Assembly: GCA_018806915.1 (NCBI GenBank)
Contig: JAGKQI010000059.1
Coordinates: forward strand, 682,001-746,000
Direction of reading: 5' to 3'
Source of the DNA: Phytophthora colocasiae
Lineage: Eukaryota > Oomycota > Peronosporomycetes > Peronosporales > Peronosporaceae
DNA length: 64,000 nt
Made by a program: the position numbers and the translations under genes. The notes beneath the pieces are model-generated. The model saw only the letters and a list, made by a program, of their open reading frames with translations, was not told where the DNA came from and did not search any database. This document shows, one piece after another, positions 33,501 through 48,500 of this stretch; position 1 is the stretch's first letter, and each line of letters opens with the position of its first letter.

Positions 33501-36500
33501 GAAGCCATGCTGGAACAAGTTGCGGAAAATTCGGACCAACACGAAATCAAGTTTCATAACGCTCTTGTGCGCCACCAGGAAGTCAACCAGCAGTTGACGA
33601 CTGATTCCACGCACATCGACTAAGCTCGGTTCAAAGCGTTCAAGAAGAGTCAGTGATGCAACAAATGTTCGCTGCCAATCTTCCGACTGCATGGCAGCAA
33701 TTTGGGTGTACTGGAACTGAAGCAGCTCAAGCAGCTTTCCAAGTTGTGAAGCGATGTGGTTCACGCGTGAGTCCTTCACCATCGTAGATAGCATTGCCAA
33801 CTGGTCACGGAGGGACTGTTCCTCACTATCATCATCATTTTCCTTTTGCTTGGAAGCCGCATCCCCATCCTTGGAGATTTTGGTCAGATCTTGAATTGAC
33901 ACGAGCACAGTCTCCACCAACTTATCGTACTGTTCAGTGAAGGCCGCCAATGCTTGCGCACTGTCTTCTTCGTTTGTCTTTTTGTTGACGTGTGAGTTTA
34001 TACTCTTCTCTAGAGTAGACGCAAACTTGCTGTCATCACGAACGATGCACGCAAAGTCGGTCAGGAAACTGCCAAGACTGCTTGGTGTCGTCATCGTGCC
34101 GAACGACGAAGATATAGACGAAAGCAGACCCTGAATTTCGCCGAAGCGCGCAGAGTTCGCCTTCAGGACGTCAACTGCCACAGGCATTTTCTGTGCTTCA
34201 GAGATATCAGCACGCGAAACCACAGGGGACACCCCATACACCCGCTTGGATGGTCGAGCAAAAGCCACAATGGCGGCGTCACCTGCTGCATCCTCGCTAG
34301 CATTCACAACACGGTGAGGAATTGCTGGTACTCCTAGAGATTGAACCAATCCGGCATTATCCACGAACGAGTTTTGAATAGCATCGCATCGCTCGAAGAT
34401 ACGCTGGAAGTGCTGGCGGACGTCCAAGACATTCGATGCCGTTTCCGAAGACTGCTGCAAGATTTGCACCACCGAGATCTCAAGCTCACGCAGGGAGTGA
34501 CGTAGGGAAACGATGGATTTCTGCTGGAAAGTTTGCCAATCGTTCGCAGCCTTGGGGCTGAAGTTACTCGATTCCAGGTAATTGCTCTTGAACTCCTTCA
34601 TCAACTTCAGCGTGGTTAATCCATCTACAAGCTTCTCGTGGCTGAGAGAGGTAGCGTGAAGGATTTGGCGCTGCTGCAGCATCGTAAACAGCATGTTCTC
34701 CGCGTAGCCACTCATGCGCTCAGTCTCACTGAACGATAAGTCGTGGGAGAAGCTCGTCACAGCGGTGTACCGTAATGAAGAGAGCTGGCCCAGGAACCGG
34801 TAATAGTATCCATCAGCACGCTGCCATAGCCACGTCAGCGAGTTCTTTGCAGCAGCGTCTTCAGAAGCTTCGACCTGCTTCGCGTGTTTGCCGTTCTTCT
34901 TTCCCCGCTTCTTCTTTTCCTTGAGTCCGCGAGTAGTAGACACAGGTCGCAAACTTTCAAGGTCAAGGGCATCCTCCACGTGGTCAACCTTCAGACAGTT
35001 CTCAACATCAGGCACATCTAACTCAAACAATTGCTGGATTTGCTGCTGCTCGGTAGGCAACTGCAATCGGTGGTATGCCATCCCCTGGGACTTCAGCTCG
35101 CCTAACAGATCAATCAGCGCCTTCTTCTTTGCACCCTTCGGTAGTCCAGTGCCCTTCTGGAGCTTGAGTATCCGGTAAAAGATGGTCTCGCAGAGTTCCT
35201 CGCACAGCTCGTGCACCTGTTGACGGCGCTCCACTTGGTCATAGGATAGAATGTGCATCTGAGTGTACTTTGAAATCCGCTTAGAAAGTACAGGAAGCTT
35301 CTCCGCGTAGGAAGAGTTACCAAGCACGACAGCACCTTCACCAACATCACTCACGACAGTCGTGTGAGTCAATCGCAACACAGGAGCTCTCTCAGGCTCT
35401 TGTGGTTCATTTGTCTTCTCCAACTTCTCATTCTTCGCACTCTCAGTCATCTCTTCGTCAGCAGGAGTCTCTTCATTCTTTTCTTCGTGTTCATCCTTCG
35501 CAATGAATACGCTGTCGTCAAGACTCACCAGCTCAGCCTTCGTGGTGTGAATTCCAACAAATCCACCTTCCTTGGTAATGCCACTATCTGTAGAGCCATC
35601 AATTACAGTTTGCATAGACACTGTCAGGACAGCGTCGTAGTCCCGTACGAACTTCATCAATTTGCGGTGAGACTTCTCAGCTGACTCAGCAAGCGAATAA
35701 TACGTTTGTTCATCCCAGCGGCAGATCTTGACGAACTCCATCAGTTTGCGTTGAATTGGTGCCTTGAGACCGCCCCATTGGCGCTCTAAGTAGCCCAAGT
35801 GCTGTCCGTAATACCGGTACAAATGGTACAACATGTTGGCCACCGCATACTTGGATGACTTGCCGGTAAAATGACTCGACGACTCAGTAGAACTCGCGAT
35901 CTCCATAAACAATTGGGCACAGAATGAGTACACCACCAGTAACCGTGTCTCGTATTGACCGATAGGACACGAACGAATGTACGCATCCAGAGTCTCGAAC
36001 AGTCTGGTCATGAACTCACGTTGCTTTTCCATTGCCTCCTGCGTCACTCCGCTCAACGCCTGATAAGCATCCTTGTTCTCTTGAAGAGGGGTGAAGAGCC
36101 ACTTCGACAAGTGATTCAGGTGAAGCCATTGCAAATTTTGGGAGATCGCACCGCTCATGTCAAAGCTGTTCATCCCAGCATCCGATTCAAACTCGGCCGT
36201 TAGTAGCGAATACATGTTCATCCATGTCTTCTGAGCAGTAAAGCGATGCTGTTTCTCCTTAACGTAGAGCAGGTGCGGCCAAGAATACAGTTCGAGCTTC
36301 CTCCATCGGGTAACCAGCGCTGAGAGAGCGCCTAGCTCTTCGGTAATCGAGTACGCCTTAGCTGCGAACATCTCCCACTCCTGAGCCTTGCGCAATAAGA
36401 GCTCCACACCAGTCAGCGTCCGAACTAGTGGCGAACTGATCTCGAAATTACGGATGCGATCAGCAATCAGAACAATTTGCTGCAAAATAGCATGGTCAGG

Positions 36501-39500
36501 CCATTGAGCCAAGAGCGACTGCACCTTCACCAGCAATCTCTGTAACGGCTCAGCAACGAGAACGACTTCCTTGACGAAAGGGTCGCGGTGGAAGTCAATT
36601 CCACGGATGTAATCACTGTTCAGTGCCTGGAACGAAGGCACCGCGTTTTTCTTCGTTCCGACACTACTTCCAAGACGAGCTTGAACCATCGAGGCAGCCA
36701 GAACTCCGGATGACGCCACAGCATTTTCGACTGTAGAGGAAGCTGTCGCATTCAACGACTTACGCAGCTTTACTGCAAGAGAAAAAGCTCGTGCAAATGT
36801 GCTGACAATCTCCTCTTTGCTGATAGAGATATTTGAGTTGGCTGTCTCTGCGTACAGCTTCACGTGAGTCTCGCACAATCGCTGCATGATTCTGTCTGTG
36901 ATCAGCATATCCAAATCGGTCACCGCAGCCGATGGTTCGTCCGCGCCAGCAGTTGCTTGCTCCGGCTTCAAAAAAGCTTGAAAGTCACGGCTGCTGTAGT
37001 CAGGGAATTGGTCTTTATACTCTTTCTCCAAAAGCTCTTCCTCAGTCTCCAAGTCTAGCTGACGGACCTTGTACTTGAAAAGTTCTTCCTCCTCCTTTCG
37101 CTTCTGCTCTTCACGTTCTTTCTGTTCCTGCCACTTCACCAAAAACAAATCGAATAGAGTCTTGCTGCTAATGAGAGCCGTGCCAACGGCGGCGGAGTTT
37201 AGTACACGATTCGCACGCGCCGTCGTCAATGTTTCGCGGAAAAGGAACTCCATCTTAGCCAGCGCCACGTCCAGCAAAGCCACTTCAACCTTGCGCTTAT
37301 TCGATACACCAGCACCAAACAAAATCGACGTCGTCGGTGTCCCAACTGTCTGTAGCATCATTTGGATCCCTTGCCAAGATTGATCAACCGAGTTTACATG
37401 CAGCGTAGACGGAAACTGAACGAGGGACAAAGCCAATGTTTCCTTTTGTTGCTGCTTCAATGAATCCTCCTGAAGTTGTTCATAGAGAGACCACGTTGCC
37501 ATCGCAACACCCTCTTTGACGCAATAAATTGCCGCAGCAACAGGCTCCAAGATATCTCGGAACAACTCGCCAAACTTCTTGGAAATTTGAGCGATAAAGC
37601 TCTCCGACGTCTGCTGAAACATGTCAAGCTCACGCAAAAGCTCGCGCTTCCGTTGTTGCGATGACTTCATACGAACCACGGAAAGTAGCGCCGACATTTT
37701 CTCAGCTGGCATCACGGTAGCATTAAATCGCAATAGGTCGCGGAAGAGCTCTCCAAACACAGAAGTAGGTACCGGCTGCATTTTGACGGTGCTCGGATCA
37801 ATGAGTTCACCGCTACCTTGCAGCTTGTTCGCCTGGTATCGCTGGATAGCATGAGCAGACACTTCCTTAACTTCACCATAAAGTTTGCTCAATGATCGCA
37901 TAGCCTTTTCACCAGCCTCGAGTGACGAGGCAGGTGAAGGATTCAATCGATGAATAGATGAACTCGAAGCGTCCTGCACAGTTAGCATTGCCAAGCGGCT
38001 CAACAAGTTCTCTTTCTTCACTAGCGGCTTTGTAACAGGATCCACCGGTGAAGACGGTAAAAGCAACGCAAATCGCCACAACCCCAGCAACGTCATACTC
38101 TGTCCGAGAGCGGCATGGTCTGTTCTAGTCAAAGACGCCACTAACGGCTCCACGAGTTGATCAATCAATGCCACAAACGCACTGTCACTCGAGTCTTGCA
38201 GAACCTTCAGAAATGCTGCTTGGGCCTTGCCATCAAACGTTTGAGGCATATCCGCAAGTTGAAGAAGGAGACACTGGACCTCCTCCCACTGCGAAAAAGT
38301 CGATGCAAAGGCAAGCACTGTTGTCACGAAAAGTTCCCTCACAAATGACACGCTTGTAATCGACATCATCTCTTCGGCAGGTGCCTCCTCTTCGGAAAAG
38401 TGGCTCTTAATTTTCTCAAGGCGAGCAGCACGCATCTGAGCCTCGCTCGTAGGACACATGGACTCTTCCAAATCCACTTCTGCAATGCTCTTCAGCACAA
38501 CAGCACTTTGGACTGCTTGGAACAAACGTGGGTAGCCTGCAATGACCTGTGCATGATCAGCTACCTCTGTACTTGACGCAGGCAGGCGTTTCTTTGACTT
38601 TCGCAATTTCCGTCGAGTGTCAAAAACCTCCAGCGAAATCAGATCAACTTGGTTAAAGCTGTTGCAACGCAGGAACTGATGGAAGCCAAACAACACACCG
38701 TTCAAATGTGTCTGAACCACGAGAGCAAACCTTTCAAGCTCCATTGCTTGTTCACCTTGGCTCTCGTTAGACATGTCAAGAGAAACAAACTTGTGGCCAC
38801 ACCACACAATATCTTGGTAGGCGTAAAAGCAAGCAGGGTCACGAAGCCCAAGAAGCAGCAGTTCATCAAGGATGCCTTCCAGCAGATTCAAAACGTCTGA
38901 CACTGCCTTCACAACTTCGTCGTATCTCTCTTGAGACGACTCCGTTTTGCACAGATGATAGAGATTTAACACGTGCATCAGAGCCGTGATTGCCTGGAGC
39001 TCCTGGCGCGCAAGAGCGTGTTCTAATAGAGGGCTTAACTGGAAAGTCACCATACGATCCATCAACTGTGCACTCTCCTTTATATCGAACAGCAAGATGG
39101 GTGCGTCCTTGCCAATTCGGCTGTCTTCCTCGCTCAGTAGATCCACGTGGCTGTCGGCGTTGTCCTCAATCTCGCTCAAGTACAATGTCTTCTTTGAAAT
39201 CAACTCAGTCATTTCAGCCTGCTTGTCCTGCAACTTCTTCAGAAGGACGCTTGGGACCTTGAATAGTTCTTCTGCCATTAGGGCATTAGGCAGCTGAGTA
39301 GATCTAGAGGCACTTCCTCTTTTCGCTCGAGTCTGTTCTTGGGCCAGGTAAGAGAACGCGCAAAGCGCATGCAGAATCTCCTTGCGAGTGTCGACATCAA
39401 CATAAAATAGAGAAGAAACGTCCAGCTTCCCGCTCTTCATAGCAGCTTCCATTGAGGCGATGCCACCAAACAGAAGTGCCAAAACGTCAACTGATCCATC

Positions 39501-42500
39501 CGCCGAACCAACAGAGAGAGACGAGAATGACGTCGAATTAACTTGCATGAACGTTTTGGACAGTCGGTTCAATAGATATTCTGCCTTCCAAAGTTCAGCA
39601 TTACTCGGTAGGAGCGAGTGACCTCCCTTCTTCCACAGCACATTATTCCTAGCTCCACATCCAATAAGCTTCTCAATCGTCTCCTGCACGCGTTGCGACA
39701 TATCCATTAAATCATTCCAGTAAGAAGTCCACGCAAATGAGCCACCTTCAATCAATTTCCCGAATCGCGACAAAGACTTGTTTAGCCACTGCCAGTGGAC
39801 AAGAAAGTGCGTCCACTCAAACGTCTCCGTACGCAGCTGGATCGAGAACTCAAATCGGTCGCGTATCACAGCTCGGGCCGCCTCAAAAAACGTTGGTTCC
39901 ATTATCACCTTCGAAGAGTCTCCGATGAAAGCGGACAGGAATGCATCAAACGTACTCAAAAGCGGTTGAATCAAGAAGATGAGCTCATTATCCACATTGG
40001 AGCGGTCTGTGTGATACTTGTGCACTGCATAAGACTGCTGTAGTACCGAGAACTTCGCCATGCTGTTGGCATCCCTCTTGCTACGCTTGCGCTTGCTGTC
40101 CTTTGATGTCGAAGCAAGAAGTATATCGACTTGGCGAAGCTGTTCTTGCTCACAGAATCCCAGCCACTCCACGCCATCAAATAGCTCCAATTGTTGTTGT
40201 GCGACGAGAAGGGATTCCCAAGCATTTTTGACTTCGACTATAGTTGAATTAGCCACTAGGGATTGCAGACGCGAGAAGGCTGCATGGTTGGCAACCAGGT
40301 ACACCGGCGTTGTGGCCATGTCAGTTGAATTCCCAAGCAAAGTCATCAATTGGTGCACCGTCTCATCAATCTTGCGTGAAATGGCACTGTACAACTCGGT
40401 CTTCGTCATCGACTGCAGATAACGCGCGAGCAACTCGATGGTTTGCACTGTGCATGCATTCCCACTAGCGCCACGAGCAATCTTCTCCAATGCAAACAGA
40501 AGGCGGTCGGCTGTCATCACTCCGCTGTTGCTGGCGTTGCCGCATGCACTAGCAACTTCTACGATCCGACGTAGAGCAAAGGGGGCTAGCGTCACGGCTA
40601 GAGGCACATTAACGTCGTCAATTCCAAAGAAACCTTTCGATGCAATGTGGTTGCAAGCTTCATCCAAAGCCTTCTGTGAATAGCTCATTTTCTGGCGCTT
40701 GCATCGGTTGGCAATACTCTTTAGCCAAACATCGACGTTGCTGCTGTCTTCGGAACGCAAGCGAACGTCATTATCAACCTCCACGTCATCTGAGAGCCAT
40801 CCCAGCTGCAAATTATTCGCATCACAATTTCCTGCTCCTTGTGAAGACAGAACGAGATATTCAAGGTATGCAACATCTCGCTGCAGCACAAAGCTTTCGC
40901 TCTGTTGGCATAATACAAAAGTTGACGGTGCAGTAATTGCCAGGAGCACACGCTGCCCTTGCGAGTTATGTTGTGACGCTTGGAAAGCACTGAAGAAAAG
41001 CTCTAACACTTCTTGGCTCAAATCAAGCTGAGAAAGCAATCCATCACCATACACACGCCGGAATGACTCCGCCATGGCATTCAAAGGTTGCACCCCACGA
41101 GAAAGCTCAGCAAAAGACAGCAACGACCAGTTCTCCAAGTGTCGACGGTTGATGCGACCGTATTTCGATCCCACCATTAGCTCTCCAAGTTTGCTAACCA
41201 CACGTTCATGGGCGGCTTGGAATGCTTGAGAGAGCGCGAGTCCAGGAATTCCACACGCCAAAGGGATCTTGATCAAGTCCAGTCGCGAAGCGTCTTCGCC
41301 TGCAAGAGCAATTTCCACACATCGGTTTCTCATCGCGCGAGATACCTCGCCATACTGGGAATCCATCGCCAAGAACAATCGGAAGTTGCTGTGAGGCTTA
41401 ATCAAACGGAGTTTGCCGTTGATGATGCCACATTCGTTAATCAGCATCTCGCCGCCAGTCTCCATAAGCGAATTCAGTCGATCTAGTACAGACGAACTGC
41501 AGAAGTTGACGTTGTCTAGTAATACCCACTCACCTTTCTCCATCGCTTGAAGAAGAGTTCCATCAACCCACTCAAAACAGCTCGCAATGGCGTTGGACTT
41601 GCTGAGTTGCACCACGGTATCAATTTCAGTCGACATGCCCGAAAGCATCGCTAGCACCTCCTCGTTTCCGGTCTCGGTCCTTTGAAGAAGTTTCACGATA
41701 TCTCTCATCAAATCGACAACCACGTCATCCAGTTGGCCCTTTGGCAACTTCTTGACTTTGTGTGCCTTCCCGCTCCGAGTAGCGTTATCACTGTAGTACT
41801 TTTCTCGATTACTCAGGGCCCACCAAGTACTGCTGAGACGATTCGCCTTCTTTAAGATTGCTGCCCTCTTCTTCTGACTAACATCGACAGATGAAGAAGA
41901 GACCATTAGTCGTTGAAGCACCTTCTCGTACAAAATCTGGATTTTGTGTTTGATATCGCGCAGTTTTCGCCCAACGTCAACTTGCTCAAAGCAACCAAGC
42001 AGTTCCGTAGCGTCCGTTCCGGCGCTCATACCCAGCTCGTGCAAGGTGTTGCCGCTCAGAGCAGCCAATAGTCGAACCGACGAGGTTTTGCCGCTGGCCG
42101 GTGGGCCAACAAGAAGAGCTGGCCACGCCATATTAACGCAGTGGGCTAGCGCTTCCATCGGCTTCAGCAAAAAGTTAAAAAGCGGTGGGGCAACACGGCC
42201 CATCGGCATGTCTTGACGCCGTTGGAGCATTGCACTGCCAATCTCCACGAAATTTGCTGACATACGAAGCGAAACAGAGCTTAGGTCCATCGGTTTCACG
42301 CCAAAGAACTCTTTGAATCGACAAGAAATCAGCTCCCTGTCGCGAGAAGAACGCATTCTGTTCACGTAGATGAAGTTCACGTAGTAGCTCAAGGCCTGGA
42401 GTTGGTGTTCAATATTTCCCGCTAATTGCGCCTGTTGTTTGAGCAGGTCGCAGAATCTGAACACATCGCGTAGATTGAACTCCCACGGAGCTCCAAGGCG

Positions 42501-45500
42501 ACCGTACTTGCAACTCACCATAGTATCTTCGTGAACTGCTCGATTGAATCCAATCATCCTTTCCAGCAAGGTCTGCCCTGATAACGCATCGTCACTCATT
42601 GCCGTTTCAGCAAGCGCGCAGTGTAGCGAAGGATACATCGAACTTGCGATGTGGATCAGATCCTGTTCATGCAGTGTTTCAACGAAAACGCGTGTAAATC
42701 GATTCAAAAATGACTTGGGAAGACCCTTACGGCCACCACCCTGACGAAGCGGGTTCTGCGCTGCAAACACGCGGAAAGTAGGTGGGCACTCAAACTCTCT
42801 GTCAAGCTCGGGGATGTAGACACTGCCGCGATGATCCAGACACGAGTTCAATCCCTCCAAAACAGATTGCGACGCCAAGTTAAGCTCATCAAGCAGTACC
42901 CAGTCTCCTGCTTTCAAAGCACGCAAAAATACACCATCACACCACTCGAACATTCCACTAGAGTTTCCACCTTCACTCGGCTTGTTATCATCGTTGCTTG
43001 ATGCAGCGGGGAGATCTGAACCAAAGAGATCGGAAATATCCGTCTGCTCAGACAAATTGATACGCACAAGCCGGTGTCCAGACGCAGCCGCGAGTGCACT
43101 AATCAAGCTAGTTTTACCCACACCAGGAGAACCTTCCAAAATGATTGGGCGGCTAACCTGCATGGCACGCAACACACGATACAAGTTGGACATTGTCGTA
43201 GGGGCCTTCAGAGAAAACGCAGGCTTTCTTAGCTCGGGGTCTGGACCGCGTGGGATTGTGAACGGGCTAATGCCAAACTTCCCTTTCGTGGATTCCGAGG
43301 AAGTAAACGAGTTTAACTGGTCGATACTGTTCTCGACCGACAACGTCGTGACATTCAGTGAGTCAACCACCTTCTGCTTCACAAGTTGATCGTCGTTTGG
43401 GACTAACTCAAGCAGGTAGCGATAAGCTTCTTCTCTTGCCTTCAGTGCCGTGTGCAGCGCCTTATCCGATCCGAGACCCAAACCATCCAGAATTGACAGA
43501 GCTGCACCTTGTACGAATGCCATCCATGCAGCCACCTTTACCGGCAAGTCGACTTCTTGTTTCTTCACGACAGAAGTGATAAAGTTAATCCAACTCAAAA
43601 TATCACGCAAAGTCACAGCTCCGCAGCCGCCAAGACCTCCGTTTGCCTCGTTGAATGTCTTCACGAATCTCAGGATAGGACCGCATAACGAGGCCAAATG
43701 ATCCGGGACTTCGCGGGGAACATTTACAACGCGGGGACCAGCCAACCTGTCACGAATGATTGTAGCAATATCATCCAAATCTGAGATTGCCGGGACCCAA
43801 ATCTCGGTAAAACGGTTGCGCAGTGCAGGAGATAGTTCGCGCTTACCGAAATCACCTCCAGGGTTCATCGTTGCCATCACACGCCACTTCGAGTGAGCCA
43901 CGATCTCTTCCACTTGGTCGCCACCCTTTTCAGCAAGTAACAGCGTGCGCGACGGCTCCAAAACGCTGTTTAAACGTTCTAAAACGGCGTCTTCTGCCAG
44001 ATTTACCTCATCAATTAGGATCAGATCTCCATTCTTCATCGATTCCACCAATGGACCGTCAGCCCACTCGAAGATGGACTGGAATCGACGCTTCAGTAAG
44101 TCAATGTGCTCAACAAGCTCCTTCTCCGGAGTCGAATCGCCATTCACAACACTATCACGCACACTTTCATACTTCGCGAGCATTGCAGCTACGCCCCACG
44201 TTTTGATCTCAACGCGGCGCCGCTCCATCTGTTGTTCATCGATACATTCACTGTCCATGGCAAAAAAGTTGACAAGTGCCTCTTCCAACTCATGCGCGGT
44301 CTTCTCTTTTCCTCGTACCGGCCGCAAGCAACCAAGGAAATCCGAAGTCTCCGTGTGCTGGTGACAATTCAGGATGTGAAGCGGCTGCGAGAAAAGAAGC
44401 GAGTACAACTGGCAAACGGTAGTCTTACCACAGCCAGTTTCTCCAACAAGAAGTACAGGTTCTTCATTCTGCAAACAGCGGCCAACAAGAGCAAAAAGCC
44501 TTCGAAGAGACTTGGTCACACTGATTTTCTCCAAACCTGCGGCATTACCGGCTGACTTTGGCTCGCCATCGCTGTCTTTACCAGTGGCAGCTTCCGCAAT
44601 AGCCTGCTCCACCATCGCCTGAACACGCTCAAACTGTTCCTTAGTACCCCACACGATCTCCTGTTCGACTTCACCGTTCTCATTCAAAAGATTGGACTCG
44701 CGAGGCTTGCCGCTGTAGTACAAAGCATCCAGATCGATTTTAACGTTGCACTTCTTCTCCAGCACCTGTTTGACCACTTGTTTCTCCTCATCCCTCCGCA
44801 AGCGTTCGGCTAGCAAACAATATCCTTCCTCAGCTAAAGCTTGCTTCGTCGCTGGTCTACGTTCGGCCCATCGAAGCAAATCACGAGTAGTGATGAAGCC
44901 TGACTTTCCAGCGAAAACAGAAGACTGTTGTCGAACAAGTTGCAGTTGCCTCATGATGTCAATAAGAATCCCGCAATACGATGGAGGAAGAGAGCTGCGC
45001 TCTTGCAGAATAGTTTGAAGCTCGCTAGACTCGACCTCGTCAACTTGGATCTCCAAAAAGCGGTTGCGGAACGCACGAGACAGCACCTTTCGACCTCCGT
45101 ATAGACCAGGAGGATTTTGGGTTGCGAACAACATGAACTTCGGGTGAGGCTTCACTGTCTCCTGCGTTTCTGGCAGGAACAACTCGCGGTTGTCATCTAG
45201 AAGTCGATTGAGAGCTTCCAGAACCTCGGAAGGAGCCAAATTCAACTCGTCCAGGATGATCCACCAACCCTTGCGAACGGCCTCGACTAATACACCCTCC
45301 TTAAACGTAAGCTTACCATTGGAATCCGATACGTAGCTTCCGAGATACTCCTGAATATCTGTGTGCTCGTGGTTGTTAATACGCACACATTTTTGTCCAA
45401 TACGCGCCGCAAGATATCCGATCAACGACGTTTTACCAGCAGACGTAGGTCCCTGCAACAGTACAGGGTATTTGCCGATCAATGCTGCGCGCGATACATG

Positions 45501-48500
45501 CCGCAAGTTTTCCTCCACTGACTTCGTAAGCACGAACTTTCTTCGAGAAGTGATAGGATCAGGCAAAGAGTCGTCCCTTGGGGCTTGAAAATCACCCCTT
45601 CGAACCCAATAGGAGCTTACCAAAACAAATTCACCTGTCTTTTTCGAGCCACCAGGGCATGGTGGAGAACGTTTAAGCTCCTTCGCCTTGATCGTCTTTG
45701 CGAACGTGTTCTTAATGAGTTTTTCGAGAAATTGACGAGACTCCATTTCAAGCTGAGTGCAAAAACTTGAGCAGAAACCTTCAAACATTGCACGAGACGT
45801 ACCATAGCCTCGCTGAATCAATATGCGCGTGATGTGCAGAGCTTGGCTCAACGTACGGAGAGAATAGCGAGGCTTGTGGCGCGCTCCATCACTCAAACGC
45901 AGTTCGGCTTGCTTTCTGGCTTCGAGGTAGAATTCAACTGTCTCGGGCACTAAAGCACCCGCGACTTCCTTAAACTGATGGTGGACTACCATTTGCAGGT
46001 CGGAAGGATTGACGCATTCATCAACATAGATTTCTGTGAATCTGTTGCGGAGAGAAGGTGGTAAGTCCTTCTTACCGACATCCGTTGAAGGGTTCATAGC
46101 ACCAAAAAGACGGAAGTTAGGATGCGGCCGAATGATTTCAACATCTCCACGCTCTGTAAGAGAAAAAGCACTCGTTTCGTGCTCCAGCAGCGTGCTAATT
46201 CGTTCCAATGTGTCCGATGATGCCAGGTTAATCTCATCGAGCAACACCCAGTGACCTTCACGCAAAGCTTTCACGAGAACACCCTCCACAAACGAGAATG
46301 CGAAGTGCGACTCGGCTTGTTCCTTCTGTCGTTCGAATCGAACCAGCTCGGCTTCAAAAGTATCCCATCGATTCGCCAAAACACTTGTCGACGTACCAGC
46401 TGCAGCCATCTTGTTACTTGTAGTGCTGTCACCCTCCACAATGTCGCGGTCAGCTCCGCTGTTGCTCTGAAGCTTGGAAGCAGCCATTTGGATGGCTTTT
46501 CGCATACCTTTCACTAATTTCTTCCAGTCCTTGTGTTCTAAAGCTATACGAACAATGTTAAGAAATCCCGCGTTACTTTTGTGTGAAAATGTAGCGGTGA
46601 ACAGATCCACAAAGTCCATGTATAGTGGGCGGGCAAGAAGATGAATTTCTACAGGCTTGAATCCTCCCACGAGATCGGAACTATCGCTCTGGATATTCAA
46701 GTTTTGAACCACTAGACGCTGGCCCATTGCTGCCGCCATGTGCTGGATGATTGTTGTTTTACCACAACCAGTCTCACCAATAAGTAGGGCTGGTTCACAG
46801 ATTGCAACAATGGCAGCCATCTTCTCTAACAAACGCAAAACGTGACCAGTCATTACCACAGAGCTAGTAGCGGGTTTATCACCTTGTTCAAGTTGCGCTT
46901 GTTGTGACAGTGTCGGCAGGTGTACACGCCCAAATTCCACCTCGCGTGTATTAAACGTAACGTGAGGCTTGTGCTGTTCGAGATAGTACTCAATCTTTTC
47001 AGCCTGTACTTCCCAAATCGCTGCCAATGCGCAAGCGGAGTGTAAGCGCGTCTTCATATCTCTGATACCGGCACAGAATACGTCAAGTGCCTCGACCACA
47101 ATGCGCATACGCTCATCCTCAGTAATGTAGTCGTTATCGGTAGAAGAGTTATCGCTGACAGGGCCGGCAGCGTAGTAGCAAAATCGGTAAATACGCTTAC
47201 ACCACTTCAGCAGATCGCGCAAACAAAAATCACGACCGTAGTTTCGCCGAGTTTCCTTCCACAGTTGAGCAGAGCCACCGATTTCCTCGCTCATGTTGCC
47301 AGAAACCGCGTTATAAGTGATCATGATTTTCGAAACAACCTGTCGAGGGATTTTCGTGAAACGAGTCAGCATAATCTGCTCGATTTCACTGTCCGCTAGC
47401 GGCGCAACGCCGACGCTCGTCCAAACAGACTCCTGGAAACCTTTAGGCATTTGGTGTCCTTGTGTTGTCGTTCCAAAAATCTGGAAGTTAGAGTGTGCCA
47501 CGAGGAGCTCACCACGTCCAGGAAGAACCATTTCGCGCGTCTCAAGGAGAGGCATCAGAGCCGCAAGCACCTCGAACGGTGCGCGGTCAATATCCTCAAT
47601 AACTACCCACCGACCTGCAAGTACGGCCGTTGTCAGAGCACCAGGTTGCCACGTAAATTCCCCCGGTACATCTGTGCACACATACGACCCCAATAGTGTC
47701 TTGCTATCAATCTGGTCGTCCAAATGCAGCTCAACCATATCACTGTTCCCCGACAATCGAGCAAGTTCCCGAATTGTCGCCGTTTTACCGCACCCGCCTG
47801 GACCTGCCACCAAAATCGGCCGCTTTAGACCAAGCGCAATAGCTAGTGACTGTAAATTCCGCTTTGTTGACGGTGTAGGCACCAACGGTTCTGTCGCTGC
47901 TGCTTCTTCTTCCGAGATGTGCCGTTGCTGGTGTAGCTTGCTCGTTGGGATGACCACGCCAAAAACGTTCTGGAGAGAGTCATGGAAGGGTACCGGCTGC
48001 GTCTTAGTCGCTTCAAATTCATCCTGCTGATGCACAGTCAGCTCAATAAGTTGTTCCTGTCGAGTCGTGTCTTCGCTATGGAGCTCAAGCTCAATCTGTC
48101 TCGCCACAGGGTTGCTTCCACTAACAGCAGCATCTTCTCCAACATTCAATCCATCAAGAAAGACGTTCCTCTGAGCGTTGTCCATCTTCAACACTAGTGC
48201 AGTGGCACGAGCCGCATACCAGCGGACGTGTTCGTCCTCGTGGAAACTCAGTGGGAAGAACGGCGTCCAGTTCCAAAGCGACGTGAGCGCCGTGGGTCGC
48301 GCTCGCAGCAGCCAGAAGGCTGTTTTGGCAATACGACGCAATCTGTAGATCGTCTCGTCGCCCTGCTGCTTCTGAGCAGCTACGACATCCGCGAACGTGA
48401 AGAAGCATGGCGCAGTCTCGAAGTATTGCTGTACCAACGTGCTGGTGGCTGGCAGAAAAATCAACAGCTCAGACAACGTGGCTGCTAGGAGTTCGCTGCG